Assembly (NCBI GenBank): GCA_025354985.1
Contig: JANXLU010000068.1
Span: forward strand, 62,001-126,000
DNA from: Chloroflexota bacterium
GTDB taxonomy: Bacteria > Chloroflexota > Anaerolineae > J036 > Brachytrichaceae
Reading direction: 5' to 3'
DNA length: 64,000 bases
The notes below the pieces were generated by a model. It was not told the DNA's origin. It saw nothing but the letters and a program-made list of their open reading frames with translations, and searched no databases. Made by a program: the position numbers and the translations under genes. Positions 33,789-42,054 of this stretch are shown here, in pieces; position 1 is the first letter of the stretch, and every line of letters starts with the position of its first letter.

Positions 33789-34976
33789 ATGTGGTTTTTT
33801 AGGTCTCCCACCCTCGTACTTGGCCAGGATTCGCTGCTGCATCTTGCCGAACTGCGAGGCAGCCGTGCATTTGTCATAACCGATTCAACCGTTCGCAAGG
33901 CCCATTTGGTTGACCCCGTGCTGATACAACTTGAACACGCAGGCATGAAAACTCAGGTCTACGACCGGATAAATGCAAAGTCGGATCTGGACTCGGCCCA
34001 ATCCGGCGCCGAAGTCATGGCCGCGTTTGATCCAGACTGGATCGTTGCCGTTGGTGGAGGTAACGTGCTGGATTCCGCAAAGGCCATGTGGGTGCTGTTT
34101 GAAAACCCCGACATTAACCTGTTGGAAATGAGCCCGCTTGACCCGATCACGCTTCGCGAAAGTGCGCGCCTCATTTGCATACCCACAACGGCGGGCGCTG
34201 GCGGAGAAGCTACATGCTCGTTTATGTTAAACCTTCCAGCTGACGTTGAGTCTGCGGAGCGAACCATAACGCTGAGTCACCCTGCCTGCATGCCGGACTT
34301 TGCCATTACCGACCCGACGATGACGGCCACCTTGTCACCGGACATAACGGCCGATACCGGTCTGGAGGCGCTTGCGCAAGCCATCGAAGCGTTTTCCTCT
34401 ACTTGGAGCAATGAGGTGTCCGACGGTCTGAGCCTTGTTGCAATCAAGCAACTATATGAATATCTTCCACAGGCACACGCAAGCGGCGACATGCCAAGCC
34501 GTGAAAAAGTTGGCAGTGCTGCCACGTTGGCGGGGCTCGCACAGGCAAACAGCATGCCGGGTACGGCACAGGCAATGGCATGGTCAGCGGCGACGTCACT
34601 GGACATGCCGCACGGCTTGGCATGCACCCTCTTTCTGTCTTATGTCATCGAATATAGCAGTAATCGTGTGGACCATGAGGACGACGTTTCACGGTATTCT
34701 GAAATCGAAAACTATCTGGGCGCGCCAGCCGAAAGCGAAACCGGCGCAGGCCGATCGCTTGCAAAGCGCCTCCGAAATTTGTTGATTGAACTGGGTCAGC
34801 CGGTGTCGCTTGGCGGTATGGGCTTGAGTCGTACTAAATTTGATGAGCTGTTGCCAATGCTGGTGGACAACACGCTGTCAGATACGGCACTATTCACATC
34901 ACCCAGGCAACCGGATCAGGAAGATTTGACAAAGTTATTCGAACGCGCCTATTCCGGTGAGTCAGCTGATTTCTAA
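33789..34976 (+). CDS. Iron-type alcohol dehydrogenase with altered metal site
   Basis: Group III (iron-containing) alcohol dehydrogenase fold, 395 residues, most like the dehydrogenase half of AdhE. NAD-binding motifs are intact (VGGGNVLDSAK and PTTAGAGGEAT). Three of the four canonical metal ligands are replaced: D is E193, H is Q197, H is Q261, and only H275 remains. The catalytic-site His two turns after the third ligand is W265. The spacing (14 residues between Q261 and H275) confirms the alignment. The ATG at 33789 gives the usual MWFFRSP start; an upstream TTG would overlap acs. It follows acs by 13 bp and may serve acetate/acetaldehyde metabolism if still active. Confidence 0.8.
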   Translation: MWFFRSPTLVLGQDSLLHLAELRGSRAFVITDSTVRKAHLVDPVLIQLEHAGMKTQVYDRINAKSDLDSAQSGAEVMAAFDPDWIVAVGGGNVLDSAKAMWVLFENPDINLLEMSPLDPITLRESARLICIPTTAGAGGEATCSFMLNLPADVESAERTITLSHPACMPDFAITDPTMTATLSPDITADTGLEALAQAIEAFSSTWSNEVSDGLSLVAIKQLYEYLPQAHASGDMPSREKVGSAATLAGLAQANSMPGTAQAMAWSAATSLDMPHGLACTLFLSYVIEYSSNRVDHEDDVSRYSEIENYLGAPAESETGAGRSLAKRLRNLLIELGQPVSLGGMGLSRTKFDELLPMLVDNTLSDTALFTSPRQPDQEDLTKLFERAYSGESADF

Positions 34977-35002
34977 CCCAAGAAGTCATTTAATTGTTGC
35001 CA

Positions 35003-36304
35003 ATGCGTGTCGCCTTTATTAGTTATCACACCTCGCCGCTTGCCACATTGGGTGGTAAAGATACGGGTGGCATGAATGTATTCGTGCGCGAAACGGCGCG
35101 CGAAATGGCGCGTCGGGGCATCCTGGTCGATGTGTATGTCCGCAAAACAAGCCCGGATCAAAAGCAGGTGGATGACGTGCTTGCCCCGGGTGTACGAGTT
35201 ATTCACGTATCCGCCGGTCCACCGTCGGCCGTAGCCAAAGCAGAATTACGGAAATTCGTGCCTGAATTTGTTGAACAAGTGTGCGAATTCAGCCATGCAG
35301 AAGCGACAAGTGGACTTCTGAAAGGATCGTCTCCCCCCGATGCGACATCCAATTATGACGTAGTGCATGCGCATTATTGGTTGAGCGGTTTGGCTGCGGA
35401 ACAGCTCACAACCTGCTGGGGCGCCAAGTTTGTACAAACCTTCCACACTCTTGCCGAGCTGAAGAACCAGGTTGCCTTGCGCCCTGAAGACATGGAAAGC
35501 GATGTCCGTGTTCAGGCGGAATGCCACCTGTGCGAACGTGCAGATCGAATTACCGCCGCAACCCAGGTTGAATGGAGTCAACTGGTTCACCTCTATGGCG
35601 CCGGCAGCAGTCGGATTCGAATTGTCCCGCCTGGCGTTGATATTAGCGTGTTTAACCACGTCGCCCAAAGCTATGCACGCCAAACAATCGGCGTGCCGGT
35701 CAATGTAAAGCTAATCTTATTCGCCGGCCGCATCGAACCTCTGAAGGGCATTGATACACTTTTCCAAGCCATTGCGGAGCTTCGAACACGAGAGTTGAAG
35801 TGGTTCGAATGCAAAATGCTACAGGTCGCCATCATTGGCGGTGACCCGAGCGAAGCAGGTCAAAAAACGAACCCTGAAATGGCCCGGCTGATAAATCTAA
35901 GGCGAGACCTGCATCTGGATGATGTTATTACCTTTGAAGGAGCTCAGAATCAGGATTCGCTCCATGACTACTTTAACGCGGCGGACTGCGTGGTGATGCC
36001 ATCGCATTACGAAAGCTTTGGCATGGTCGCGCTCGAAGCCATGGCGTGTGGAACGCCCGTAATCGCGTCCGATGTAGGCGGACTGAGCAAGTTGGTCCGC
36101 GACGAGGTAACCGGTTTGCTGTTTGAGGCCCGCGACCATATGGCCCTGGCCGATGAGATTGCACTCCTGCTTGGTGATGAAGCGTTTCGCCGCACAATGG
36201 GACATCGGGCTGAATGTTATGCCGCCGATTACAGTTGGCAGCGCATTGTCGACAAGCTGGTGGCGGTATACGCCGAAGTGAGCCCAAAAGTCCTGCTACC
36301 GTGA
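35003..36304 (+). CDS. Glycosyltransferase family 4 (MshA/sucrose-synthase-like)
   Basis: GT-B glycosyltransferase of 433 residues. The N-terminus (FISYHTSPLATLGGKDTGGMNVFVRE) contains the GGMNV loop of the MshA and sucrose-phosphate-synthase-like GT4 group. The acceptor domain has HAHYWLSG and FHTLAELK. The donor domain shows FAGRIEPLKGIDTLF and the EX7E motif in YESFGMVALEAMACGTPVIASDVGG. The sugar and acceptor are unassigned. The ATG at 35003 matches the family start. Its stop overlaps the murI GTG by four bases. Confidence 0.88.
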   Translation: MRVAFISYHTSPLATLGGKDTGGMNVFVRETAREMARRGILVDVYVRKTSPDQKQVDDVLAPGVRVIHVSAGPPSAVAKAELRKFVPEFVEQVCEFSHAEATSGLLKGSSPPDATSNYDVVHAHYWLSGLAAEQLTTCWGAKFVQTFHTLAELKNQVALRPEDMESDVRVQAECHLCERADRITAATQVEWSQLVHLYGAGSSRIRIVPPGVDISVFNHVAQSYARQTIGVPVNVKLILFAGRIEPLKGIDTLFQAIAELRTRELKWFECKMLQVAIIGGDPSEAGQKTNPEMARLINLRRDLHLDDVITFEGAQNQDSLHDYFNAADCVVMPSHYESFGMVALEAMACGTPVIASDVGGLSKLVRDEVTGLLFEARDHMALADEIALLLGDEAFRRTMGHRAECYAADYSWQRIVDKLVAVYAEVSPKVLLP

Positions 36305-37044
36305 TTGGTATCTTTGACTCGGGCGTCGGCGGCTTGAGCGTCCTTCGAGAAATTCGCCGCCTGTTACCTGCTGCTGACCTTACCTATGTCGCCGATCAAG
36401 CGCACATGCCGTACGGAGACCGTTCTCTTGACGAATTATGTCGCTTAAGTGTCTCCGTGGTCGACCAATTGCTGGCCCTTGGCGCAACCACGATCGTAAT
36501 AGCCTGCAACACCGCCAGTGCCGCAGCCCTAACCCACGTACGGGACCTTTACCCAGACACGCAGTTTGTGGGTATGGAACCCGCCCTAAAACCTGCTTGT
36601 GAGTTGTCGAAAACCAAGGTCGTCGGAGTCATTGCAACAAGGGCCACATTCCAGGGACAGCTCTTTCAAAGTCTGCTTGAACGCCACGCCAAGGACGTTA
36701 CGGTTTTGCAGCGCGTTTGCGATGGATTGGTCGAAGCCATTGAACGAACAGAACTCACATCGACCGCTACGCGCGCGATCCTGGAACGCGAATTATGTCC
36801 GTTACGTTATCAGGGCATGGATGCGCTGGTTCTGGGTTGCACCCATTTTCCGTTTGTCCGACCACTTATTGAGCAGGTGTGCGGTAAGGCTATTCAAATA
36901 GTTGATCCGGGCCCGGCAGTCGCCAGGCAAGTTTTGCGGACTTACTCAAAAGCCGATCACGACGGTGGCGGGCAAACTATGCTTATCAGTACGGGCAATC
37001 AGGAGCGGTTCGTTGCTCAGGCACACGCGCTCGTTGGACTGTAA
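36301..37044 (+). CDS. murI: Glutamate racemase
   Basis: Supplies D-glutamate for peptidoglycan. The 247-residue protein begins VIGIFDSGVGGLSVLREIR at a GTG that overlaps the preceding stop (GTGA). The two catalytic cysteines are seen in IVIACNTASAA and VLGCTHFPFV. PYGDRS, which lines the active site, is also present. The longer open frame starting at 36214 is rejected because it would overlap the glycosyltransferase over 90 bp. Its presence argues that this organism makes peptidoglycan with D-Glu. Confidence 0.93.
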   Translation: MIGIFDSGVGGLSVLREIRRLLPAADLTYVADQAHMPYGDRSLDELCRLSVSVVDQLLALGATTIVIACNTASAAALTHVRDLYPDTQFVGMEPALKPACELSKTKVVGVIATRATFQGQLFQSLLERHAKDVTVLQRVCDGLVEAIERTELTSTATRAILERELCPLRYQGMDALVLGCTHFPFVRPLIEQVCGKAIQIVDPGPAVARQVLRTYSKADHDGGGQTMLISTGNQERFVAQAHALVGL

Positions 37045-37298
37045 ACACGCGATCGGTTACGCTGCGCCTCTAAACCGCTACTCAACTCGAATTAAGAACT
37101 TTTGTTCTCATCGCGTGCTATCGTCCACAAAAGATATCGCTAATCAGGCCAATGGTGGAGGAACCCCGCAACGTCGTCCACAGGCATGCAGGGAACATAC
37201 AAGCAGGTGAGACATTTTGAGTCATTTTCGGGTCAATCCGTGCCGATCTTGAGACATTTTCGAGCCGAATACAATACGTGCGAAATGAGTGTGTGGTT
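37045..37298. other. Gene-free stretch with iterated motif
   Basis: About 250 bp between murI and the acyl-CoA-dehydrogenase-like gene. The first about 160 bp show nothing recognisable. The last part carries the TGAG(A/T)CATTTT repeats and a -10-like TACAAT (37270-37275). Confidence 0.6.
37208..37264 (+). repeat. Three copies of TGAG(A/T)CATTTT
   Basis: Copies lie at 37208-37218 (TGAGACATTTT), 37218-37232 (TGAGTCATTTTCGGG) and 37250-37264 (TGAGACATTTTCGAG). The last sits 5 bp before a TACAAT -10, and part of it reads TTGAGA, a possible -35. They could be an operator for the downstream gene, or the end of a lost IS21-type element, whose termini carry such iterated repeats. No transposase remains. 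Confidence 0.6.
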
Positions 37299-38456
37299 AT
37301 GAGCGCAACGAACCCGGTTGAAATGTGCAGGGCACTTGGAGCGAAGTTTGCCACCCGTGCGGACACTCATGATCGCGATGGGTCATTCGCATTTGAGAAC
37401 GTGGCGGATCTCGACGCAGTCGGTCTTGGGGCGCTGACGATCCCTATCAGCGAAGGCGGGTTGGGTGCCGGCGTTTTACAAACTGTTAAGGCCCTGGAAG
37501 AAATCAGCATCGGCGATGCCAGCACCGGGCTGGGTTGTGCCATGCAGTGGTATGCCACTGGCAACCTCGCCATGCAAAACGTATGGTCCGCTGCGCACTT
37601 TTCGGCGCTATGCAAGGAAATCGTGAAGAACAATGCCTGGGTAAACAACGTCGCCAGCGAGCCCGACATGGGCAGTCCATCTCGTGGCGGTCTGCCATCA
37701 ACGCTGGCGGTCCCGGTCAGCGGCGGATATCTCATAACCGGCCGCAAAAGCTGGGTCACCTGGGCGCCAGCATTAACTTATTTTATTTTGTGGGCGCGAC
37801 TCGGTGAACAAACAGGTGTGTTTTGCGTCCGGCGGGATGCTCCCGGCGTTCGCCTTCACGACAATTGGAAGGACGCGCTGGCACTTCGGGCCAGTGGCAG
37901 CTGCGACGTTGAATTGACGGAGGTATTCGTCCCCAACGAATGGTTGGTCGAAGTACGCGAGGCCGGCAAAACAAATACGGGCACCCTGCCAAGTGGGTGG
38001 AGCACCTGCGCATTCGCAGCTACGTACCTTGGAATCGGCGTTTCCGCCCTCAACTGTTTGGCCGCGTATGCGCACCAGCGCATTCCAACGGCTCTTGGCA
38101 AGCCAATCGCCTCACTTGCCCACATTCAGCGCATTATTGGTCAGATGGACGTCACACTGCGTGCCGCGCGAAGCGTGTTGCATTCAGCGGCCAAACGCTG
38201 GGATGACGACGCTGATGCCCGCCCAAACATGTCCGCAGAGCTCGCTGCCGCCAAGTATTTGTGCACGAATGCCAGCGTCGTCTCAACAGACCTCGCACTT
38301 CGAGCAGCGGGTGCAAGCGGATTGGACCGACGGCTTCCACTCGAGCGCTTACTACGTGATGCACGCGCGGGTCTTATGCACCCACCCCAGGACGAGGTCG
38401 CGCTTGAAGGCATGGGCCGCGCCGTTCTTGATTCCGTCAAGCAATGGCGGAGTTAA
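37299..38456 (+). CDS. Acyl-CoA dehydrogenase-fold flavoprotein
   Basis: About 385 residues with the acyl-CoA dehydrogenase architecture: N-terminal helical domain, mid beta-domain (LITGRKSWVTWAP for flavin binding) and C-terminal helices ending RLLRDARAGLMHPPQDEVALEGMG. The YEGT-type catalytic glutamate seen in fatty acyl-CoA dehydrogenases is not present at the expected place (MHPPQD instead). The protein may therefore be a flavin-dependent monooxygenase of the DszC/HpaB-like branch or an inactive member. The start is uncertain: ATG 37299 is shown, with GTGs at 37278 and 37293 also in frame. Its end overlaps the pentapeptide gene by 13 bp. Confidence 0.78.
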   Translation: MSATNPVEMCRALGAKFATRADTHDRDGSFAFENVADLDAVGLGALTIPISEGGLGAGVLQTVKALEEISIGDASTGLGCAMQWYATGNLAMQNVWSAAHFSALCKEIVKNNAWVNNVASEPDMGSPSRGGLPSTLAVPVSGGYLITGRKSWVTWAPALTYFILWARLGEQTGVFCVRRDAPGVRLHDNWKDALALRASGSCDVELTEVFVPNEWLVEVREAGKTNTGTLPSGWSTCAFAATYLGIGVSALNCLAAYAHQRIPTALGKPIASLAHIQRIIGQMDVTLRAARSVLHSAAKRWDDDADARPNMSAELAAAKYLCTNASVVSTDLALRAAGASGLDRRLPLERLLRDARAGLMHPPQDEVALEGMGRAVLDSVKQWRS

Positions 38457-39244
38457 GCCGCCACGAGGTCATTCTGCTATTGGCCCGCGGACCCGTTCGC
38501 CTAAGTGGCGTCGACCTGACGGGTCTTGACCTGCGCAACCTTAACTTTGACCAGGCGGATCTGCGCGGTGCAGATTTGCAGGCGGCAAATCTTTCCGGTG
38601 CGTTATTGCGTGAGGCCAACTGCGTGGGAGCTTCGTTTGAGCAGGCCACCCTGCTGAACACGGATTTCACCGGGGCAATCCTGGTTACGTGCATTTTTGC
38701 CGATGCGGTCATGGCGCGGTGCCGCGCAGGTGAAGCCGTGTTTACAGGAGCAGAATTGGCGGGCGTAGACCTGCAAGATGCCCTTTTGACCGATGCCAAG
38801 TTTATGCAAGCCGATCTAACCAATGCAAATCTAGCCCGTGCCAACCTGACCGGTGCGCGAATGGCGCAGGCACACCTCACGGGCGCAAACTTAACCGATG
38901 TCACACTCAAGCGCGCAGAGTTGACCGATGCAAACTTGGACGACGCAAATTGTGTGCGAGCAGATTTGACCGGCGCCTTCTTGCAACGCGCCAGCCTCAT
39001 TAGGGCAAATTTGTCATGGTCAAAGTTGCGCGATGCCAACCTAACCGAATCCCAACTAACCGCGGCAAACCTGACCGATGCCGACTGTGTAGGGGCTAAT
39101 TTACGAGCGGCAAACCTGAAACGCGTAAACTTTACCAACACCTCCCTGCTCAATTCCTCACTTCGGGAAGCCCTGATCGACGAAGGCGCACTTCTGAATG
39201 CTGTGCTCGGGCAAACCGTGTTGCCAAACGGCAGTGGCATCTAG
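38444..39244 (+). CDS. Pentapeptide-repeat protein
   Basis: 266 residues, mostly tandem pentapeptides of the A(D/N)LxX type (for example LRGADLQAANLSGALLREAN, and ANLTGARMAQAHLTGANLTD further on). The repeats run from about residue 20 to the end and fold as a right-handed quadrilateral beta-helix. No signal peptide or extra domain is seen. Some members mimic DNA and protect gyrase (Qnr/MfpA), but nothing here singles out that role. It starts inside the last codons of the dehydrogenase-like gene, so the two are co-expressed. The long minus-strand open frame over it is a repeat-derived shadow. Confidence 0.9.
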   Translation: MAELSRHEVILLLARGPVRLSGVDLTGLDLRNLNFDQADLRGADLQAANLSGALLREANCVGASFEQATLLNTDFTGAILVTCIFADAVMARCRAGEAVFTGAELAGVDLQDALLTDAKFMQADLTNANLARANLTGARMAQAHLTGANLTDVTLKRAELTDANLDDANCVRADLTGAFLQRASLIRANLSWSKLRDANLTESQLTAANLTDADCVGANLRAANLKRVNFTNTSLLNSSLREALIDEGALLNAVLGQTVLPNGSGI

Positions 39245-39277
39245 CTGAGCTTCCTCGCATCTGGGCGTGGTAGAAGT

Positions 39278-39632
39278 GTTCAGGTTCATCTGTAAGCCGG
39301 ATTCTGTCGTTAAAGATGATCATCTCTCTGCGTCGCGCATCACTGCGAACGTCAAGCTGCCTACCTGCGCATCAGCGGGCCGCCTCATCTGCGCGCTTTG
39401 GCATTGCTCCGGGTGGGGTTTACCTGGCCGGTCCATCACTGAGCCGCCGGTGCGCTCTTACCGCACCTTTTCACCCTTGCCAGTTGCCTGGCGGTTTATT
39501 TCTGTGGCACTATCCGTTGCAAAAAGCGATTGCTTCCCGCACCTTGTCGTTAACAAGCACCCTGCCCTGTGGAGTCCGGACTTTCCTCGACAACTTTTTT
39601 AGGCTTGTCGCGATCACCCAACGAACCTGAAC
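39278..39632 (-). ncRNA. rnpB: RNase P RNA (class A)
   Basis: Catalytic RNA of tRNA 5' maturation, about 355 nt. P1 is formed by GTTCAGGTTC (5' end, 39632 side) and GAACCTGAAC (3' end). The hallmark GAGGAAAGTCCGGACTCC lies near the 5' end, and ACAGAATCCGGCTTACAGAT near the 3' end. It is transcribed on the minus strand from a -10 TATAAT at 39644-39639, 6 nt upstream of the first base. That -10 overlaps the one for the divergent reductase. Confidence 0.95.
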
Positions 39633-39638
39633 CCTCCC

Positions 39639-39646
39639 ATTATAAT
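39639..39646. promoter_or_regulatory. Palindromic bidirectional -10 ATTATAAT (rnpB / FNR)
   Basis: The octamer ATTATAAT is its own reverse complement and gives a perfect TATAAT on each strand. On minus it is 6 nt from the rnpB 5' end (39632). On plus it ends 8 nt before the ATG of the reductase (39655), so that mRNA would be leaderless. Only 22 bp separate the two genes. Confidence 0.75.
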
Positions 39647-39654
39647 TGCCATCT

Positions 39655-40752
39655 ATGACCATTGATTCAGCAACTGCTCCCGTATCGCCGAGCCCCAGCG
39701 TCAAACCTTCCTTTGCAAACTCGGCCACCTCACCAGCGGCTACGGAAACAGTGGTTGACACACGAGACATTGCTGACGTCATCATTATTGGGGCGGGTCC
39801 CAGTGGATTGTTTGGCGCTTTCTACGGCGGCCTCCGCGAAATGAGCGTAAAAATAATCGATGCGCTTGAGGATGCGGGGGGCCAGCTAACCGCGCTGTAT
39901 CCGGAAAAAGTGATCTACGATGTCCCGGGGTTTCAAAAAATTCAGAGCATAGATCTGGTCAAAAACCTCGTGGATCAAGCCATGATGTGGAAGCCTGCAC
40001 TTTGTCTTGGTGAACGCGTCCAATCCATTGTCAAGGGACCAGATGGCGTATTTGCGCTCACCACCGGCAAGGCAGTCCACAACGGAAAAACAGTGGTTAT
40101 TTGCGCCGGTGTTGGCGCCTTCCAGCCCAAGAAACTTCCAAATCCTGAGCTGGTTCAATATGAAGGTCGCGGCCTTTTCTATTCTGTCAAGGAAAAAGCC
40201 TCCTTTCGCGGAAAGAATGTATTGATTGTGGGCGGCGGTGATAGTGCAGTGGATTGGGCCTTGAATCTAAAAGATTACGCCAAGAAAATTACACTCATTC
40301 ATCGACGCGACGAGTTCCGTGCGCATGGGTCGTCGGTGACGTCGTTGATGAGCTCTCCAGTGGACGTCAAAACGTTTTACGAATTAAAGACCGCTGGCGG
40401 CTCAGGCAAAATCGAAAACGCCACAATATTTGACAACCGCACCAAGCAGGAAACGATAATTCCCGTGGATGCGATCATTCTGACGCTTGGTTTTAGCGTG
40501 GATCTTGGACCCATCAAAACTTGGGGGCTCGATATGATTGGGACGCGCTACATCAAAATCAACAGCCGGATGGAGACAAGCACACCCGGCATGTATGCCG
40601 CGGGTGATATCGCAGCGGAGCCCGACATAGAACCCATGAATTTGATTGTTGACGGGTTTGCCCAAGCCACGCGCGCTGTAAATTTCGCATATCAATACCT
40701 CAACCCGGGCACCAAGGCCTTCCCTGGTCATTCATCTGAAAAGAAGCTGTAG
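39655..40752 (+). CDS. Ferredoxin-NADP+ reductase, thioredoxin-reductase-like type
   Basis: Flavoprotein of 365 residues. A Ser/Ala/Pro-rich N-terminal tail of about 40 residues precedes the FAD site IIIGAGPSGLFGAFYGGLRE. The NADP site is LIVGGGDSAVDWALNL, and the late FAD motif is MYAAGDIAAEP. The redox CxxC of thioredoxin reductase is absent, which with VIYDVPGFQKI points to the YumC/FNR type that moves electrons between NADPH and ferredoxin or flavodoxin. A perfect -10 8 nt upstream supports the ATG at 39655. Confidence 0.88.
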   Translation: MTIDSATAPVSPSPSVKPSFANSATSPAATETVVDTRDIADVIIIGAGPSGLFGAFYGGLREMSVKIIDALEDAGGQLTALYPEKVIYDVPGFQKIQSIDLVKNLVDQAMMWKPALCLGERVQSIVKGPDGVFALTTGKAVHNGKTVVICAGVGAFQPKKLPNPELVQYEGRGLFYSVKEKASFRGKNVLIVGGGDSAVDWALNLKDYAKKITLIHRRDEFRAHGSSVTSLMSSPVDVKTFYELKTAGGSGKIENATIFDNRTKQETIIPVDAIILTLGFSVDLGPIKTWGLDMIGTRYIKINSRMETSTPGMYAAGDIAAEPDIEPMNLIVDGFAQATRAVNFAYQYLNPGTKAFPGHSSEKKL

Positions 40753-40770
40753 GGAGTCCGGCTTACCGGG

Positions 40771-40776
40771 TACAAT
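40771..40776 (+). promoter_or_regulatory. -10 element of tRNA-Arg
   Basis: TACAAT ends 9 nt before the first base of tRNA-Arg, the expected promoter spacing. Confidence 0.6.
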
Positions 40777-40785
40777 GGAGATTAG

Positions 40786-40859
40786 GCGCTTGTAGTTCAA
40801 ATGGATAGAACACCGCCGTCCTAAGGCGGGTGTTGTGGGTTCAAGTCCTGCCAAGCGCA
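40786..40859 (+). tRNA. tRNA-Arg (anticodon CCU)
   Basis: A 74-nt cloverleaf. The acceptor is GCGCTTG with CAAGCGC, and the anticodon stem CCGCC/GGCGG encloses GTCCTAA with anticodon CCT. The T-arm begins GTGGGTTCAAGTCC. CCA is not encoded; the discriminator is A. Confidence 0.95.
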
Positions 40860-40869
40860 CTGTGTCTTA

Positions 40870-40910
40870 AGGCCCGGATGGAGATAGCTTCCATACGGGC
40901 CTGTTTTTTT
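40870..40910 (+). terminator. Intrinsic terminator after tRNA-Arg
   Basis: AGGCCCGGATGGA and TCCATACGGGCCT form a long stem with one mismatch, followed by a run of seven Ts. It ends only 3-4 nt before the ATG of the aminotransferase, so read-through or a start within the T-run would be needed for that gene. Confidence 0.85.
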
Positions 40911-40913
40911 GTC

Positions 40914-42014
40914 ATGGCAAAACACATCAAATTGTTTATCCCCGGACCAATTGAAGTACGCAAAGAGATTCTGGACGCCCAAACAAAGTGGATGATTGGC
41001 CACCGCGGCAAACCATTCGAAGAGCTCTATGCCGGCATCCAAACCAAGATTCGTCCGGTATTTCAAACAACCAGCCGGGTATTCATAAGCACAAGCAGCG
41101 GCACCGGCTTGTGGGAAGCCGCTGCGCGAAATTGTGTTCCCGACGATGGAACCGTGCTCGCCACCGTTTGCGGCGCATTTAGCGAACGCTGGGCGGATGT
41201 ATTCTCCCGCTGTGGAAAACCGACGGTCACCCTGACTGTGCAGGAAGGGAAGCCGATAACTCCCGAACTGCTCGAACTTGAAATAAGCAAAGCTGCACGA
41301 CCCTTTGATGCAATTGCCATTGTCCACAACGAGACGAGCTGTGGGGTCATCAATCCGCTGGCGGAACTTGTCGCGGTGATCAAACGCCTTACACCGAATA
41401 CGCTCATATTGGTTGATGCCGTCAGCTCACTTGGTGGTGTCGACATTAATTTTGACGGTTTGGGGCTGGACGTGCTTCTAACGTCGTCGCAAAAGTGCTT
41501 TGGCCTGCCTCCCGGCCTCAGCTTTGCGGCGGTAAGTGATCGTGCACTCGAACGCGCCCGCTCCATAAAAAATCGTGGTTACTATTTTGATTTCGTCGAG
41601 ATGGAGGCATTTGGCAAAAAGAACAACACGCCCAGTACCCCTGCGATTTCTCTGCTACATGCGCTTGACGTGCAGTTGGATGCGATGCATGCAGAGGGAC
41701 TCGCCAACAGATATGCCCGCCATAAGCGCCTTGCGACTATGACGCGCGAATGGGTTCACGAATCCAACCTCGAAGTGTTTGCAGAGCAGGGATTCCAATC
41801 CCCGACTGTTACATGTGTCCGCAACACACGCAAGCTGGATGTTTCAGCGCTGAATCGGTACTTGGAGACCAAGGGCATGGTCATCAGTGACGGCTACGGC
41901 AAATTAAAGGACACAACCTTCCGCATAGCACATATGGCCGATACCAGTGAGGCGGACCTGCAGGAATTACTCACGCATCTCAATGACTTCGTTGCCTGCT
42001 CAGCGCCTCTTTGA
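40914..42014 (+). CDS. Class V aminotransferase (SerC/AGXT-like)
   Basis: PLP-dependent aminotransferase of 366 residues. The opening KLFIPGPIEVRKEI is typical of alanine-glyoxylate and serine-glyoxylate aminotransferases and of SerC-like enzymes. The PLP-binding aspartate is in LVDAVSSLGG, and the Schiff-base lysine is in TSSQKCFGLPPG. Serine or phosphoserine metabolism is likely; the exact donor is uncertain. The ATG at 40914 lies right after the terminator of tRNA-Arg with no obvious promoter or ribosome-binding site, an odd arrangement. It converges on the TPR gene with about 40 bp between stops. Confidence 0.85.
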   Translation: MAKHIKLFIPGPIEVRKEILDAQTKWMIGHRGKPFEELYAGIQTKIRPVFQTTSRVFISTSSGTGLWEAAARNCVPDDGTVLATVCGAFSERWADVFSRCGKPTVTLTVQEGKPITPELLELEISKAARPFDAIAIVHNETSCGVINPLAELVAVIKRLTPNTLILVDAVSSLGGVDINFDGLGLDVLLTSSQKCFGLPPGLSFAAVSDRALERARSIKNRGYYFDFVEMEAFGKKNNTPSTPAISLLHALDVQLDAMHAEGLANRYARHKRLATMTREWVHESNLEVFAEQGFQSPTVTCVRNTRKLDVSALNRYLETKGMVISDGYGKLKDTTFRIAHMADTSEADLQELLTHLNDFVACSAPL

Positions 42015-42054
42015 GGCACTGATGAGCCGCGGATCTTGACGCACATTCGCACAT

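Noticed and set aside
38437-39240. 267-codon minus-strand open frame over the pentapeptide gene
   Set aside because: Low-complexity Ala/Ser/Arg product created by the repeat codons on the other strand; no start context and no homology.
40914-42014. SelA, given the tRNA-Sec in the window
   Set aside because: The sequence has the class V aminotransferase SerC/AGXT pattern, not the SelA core.
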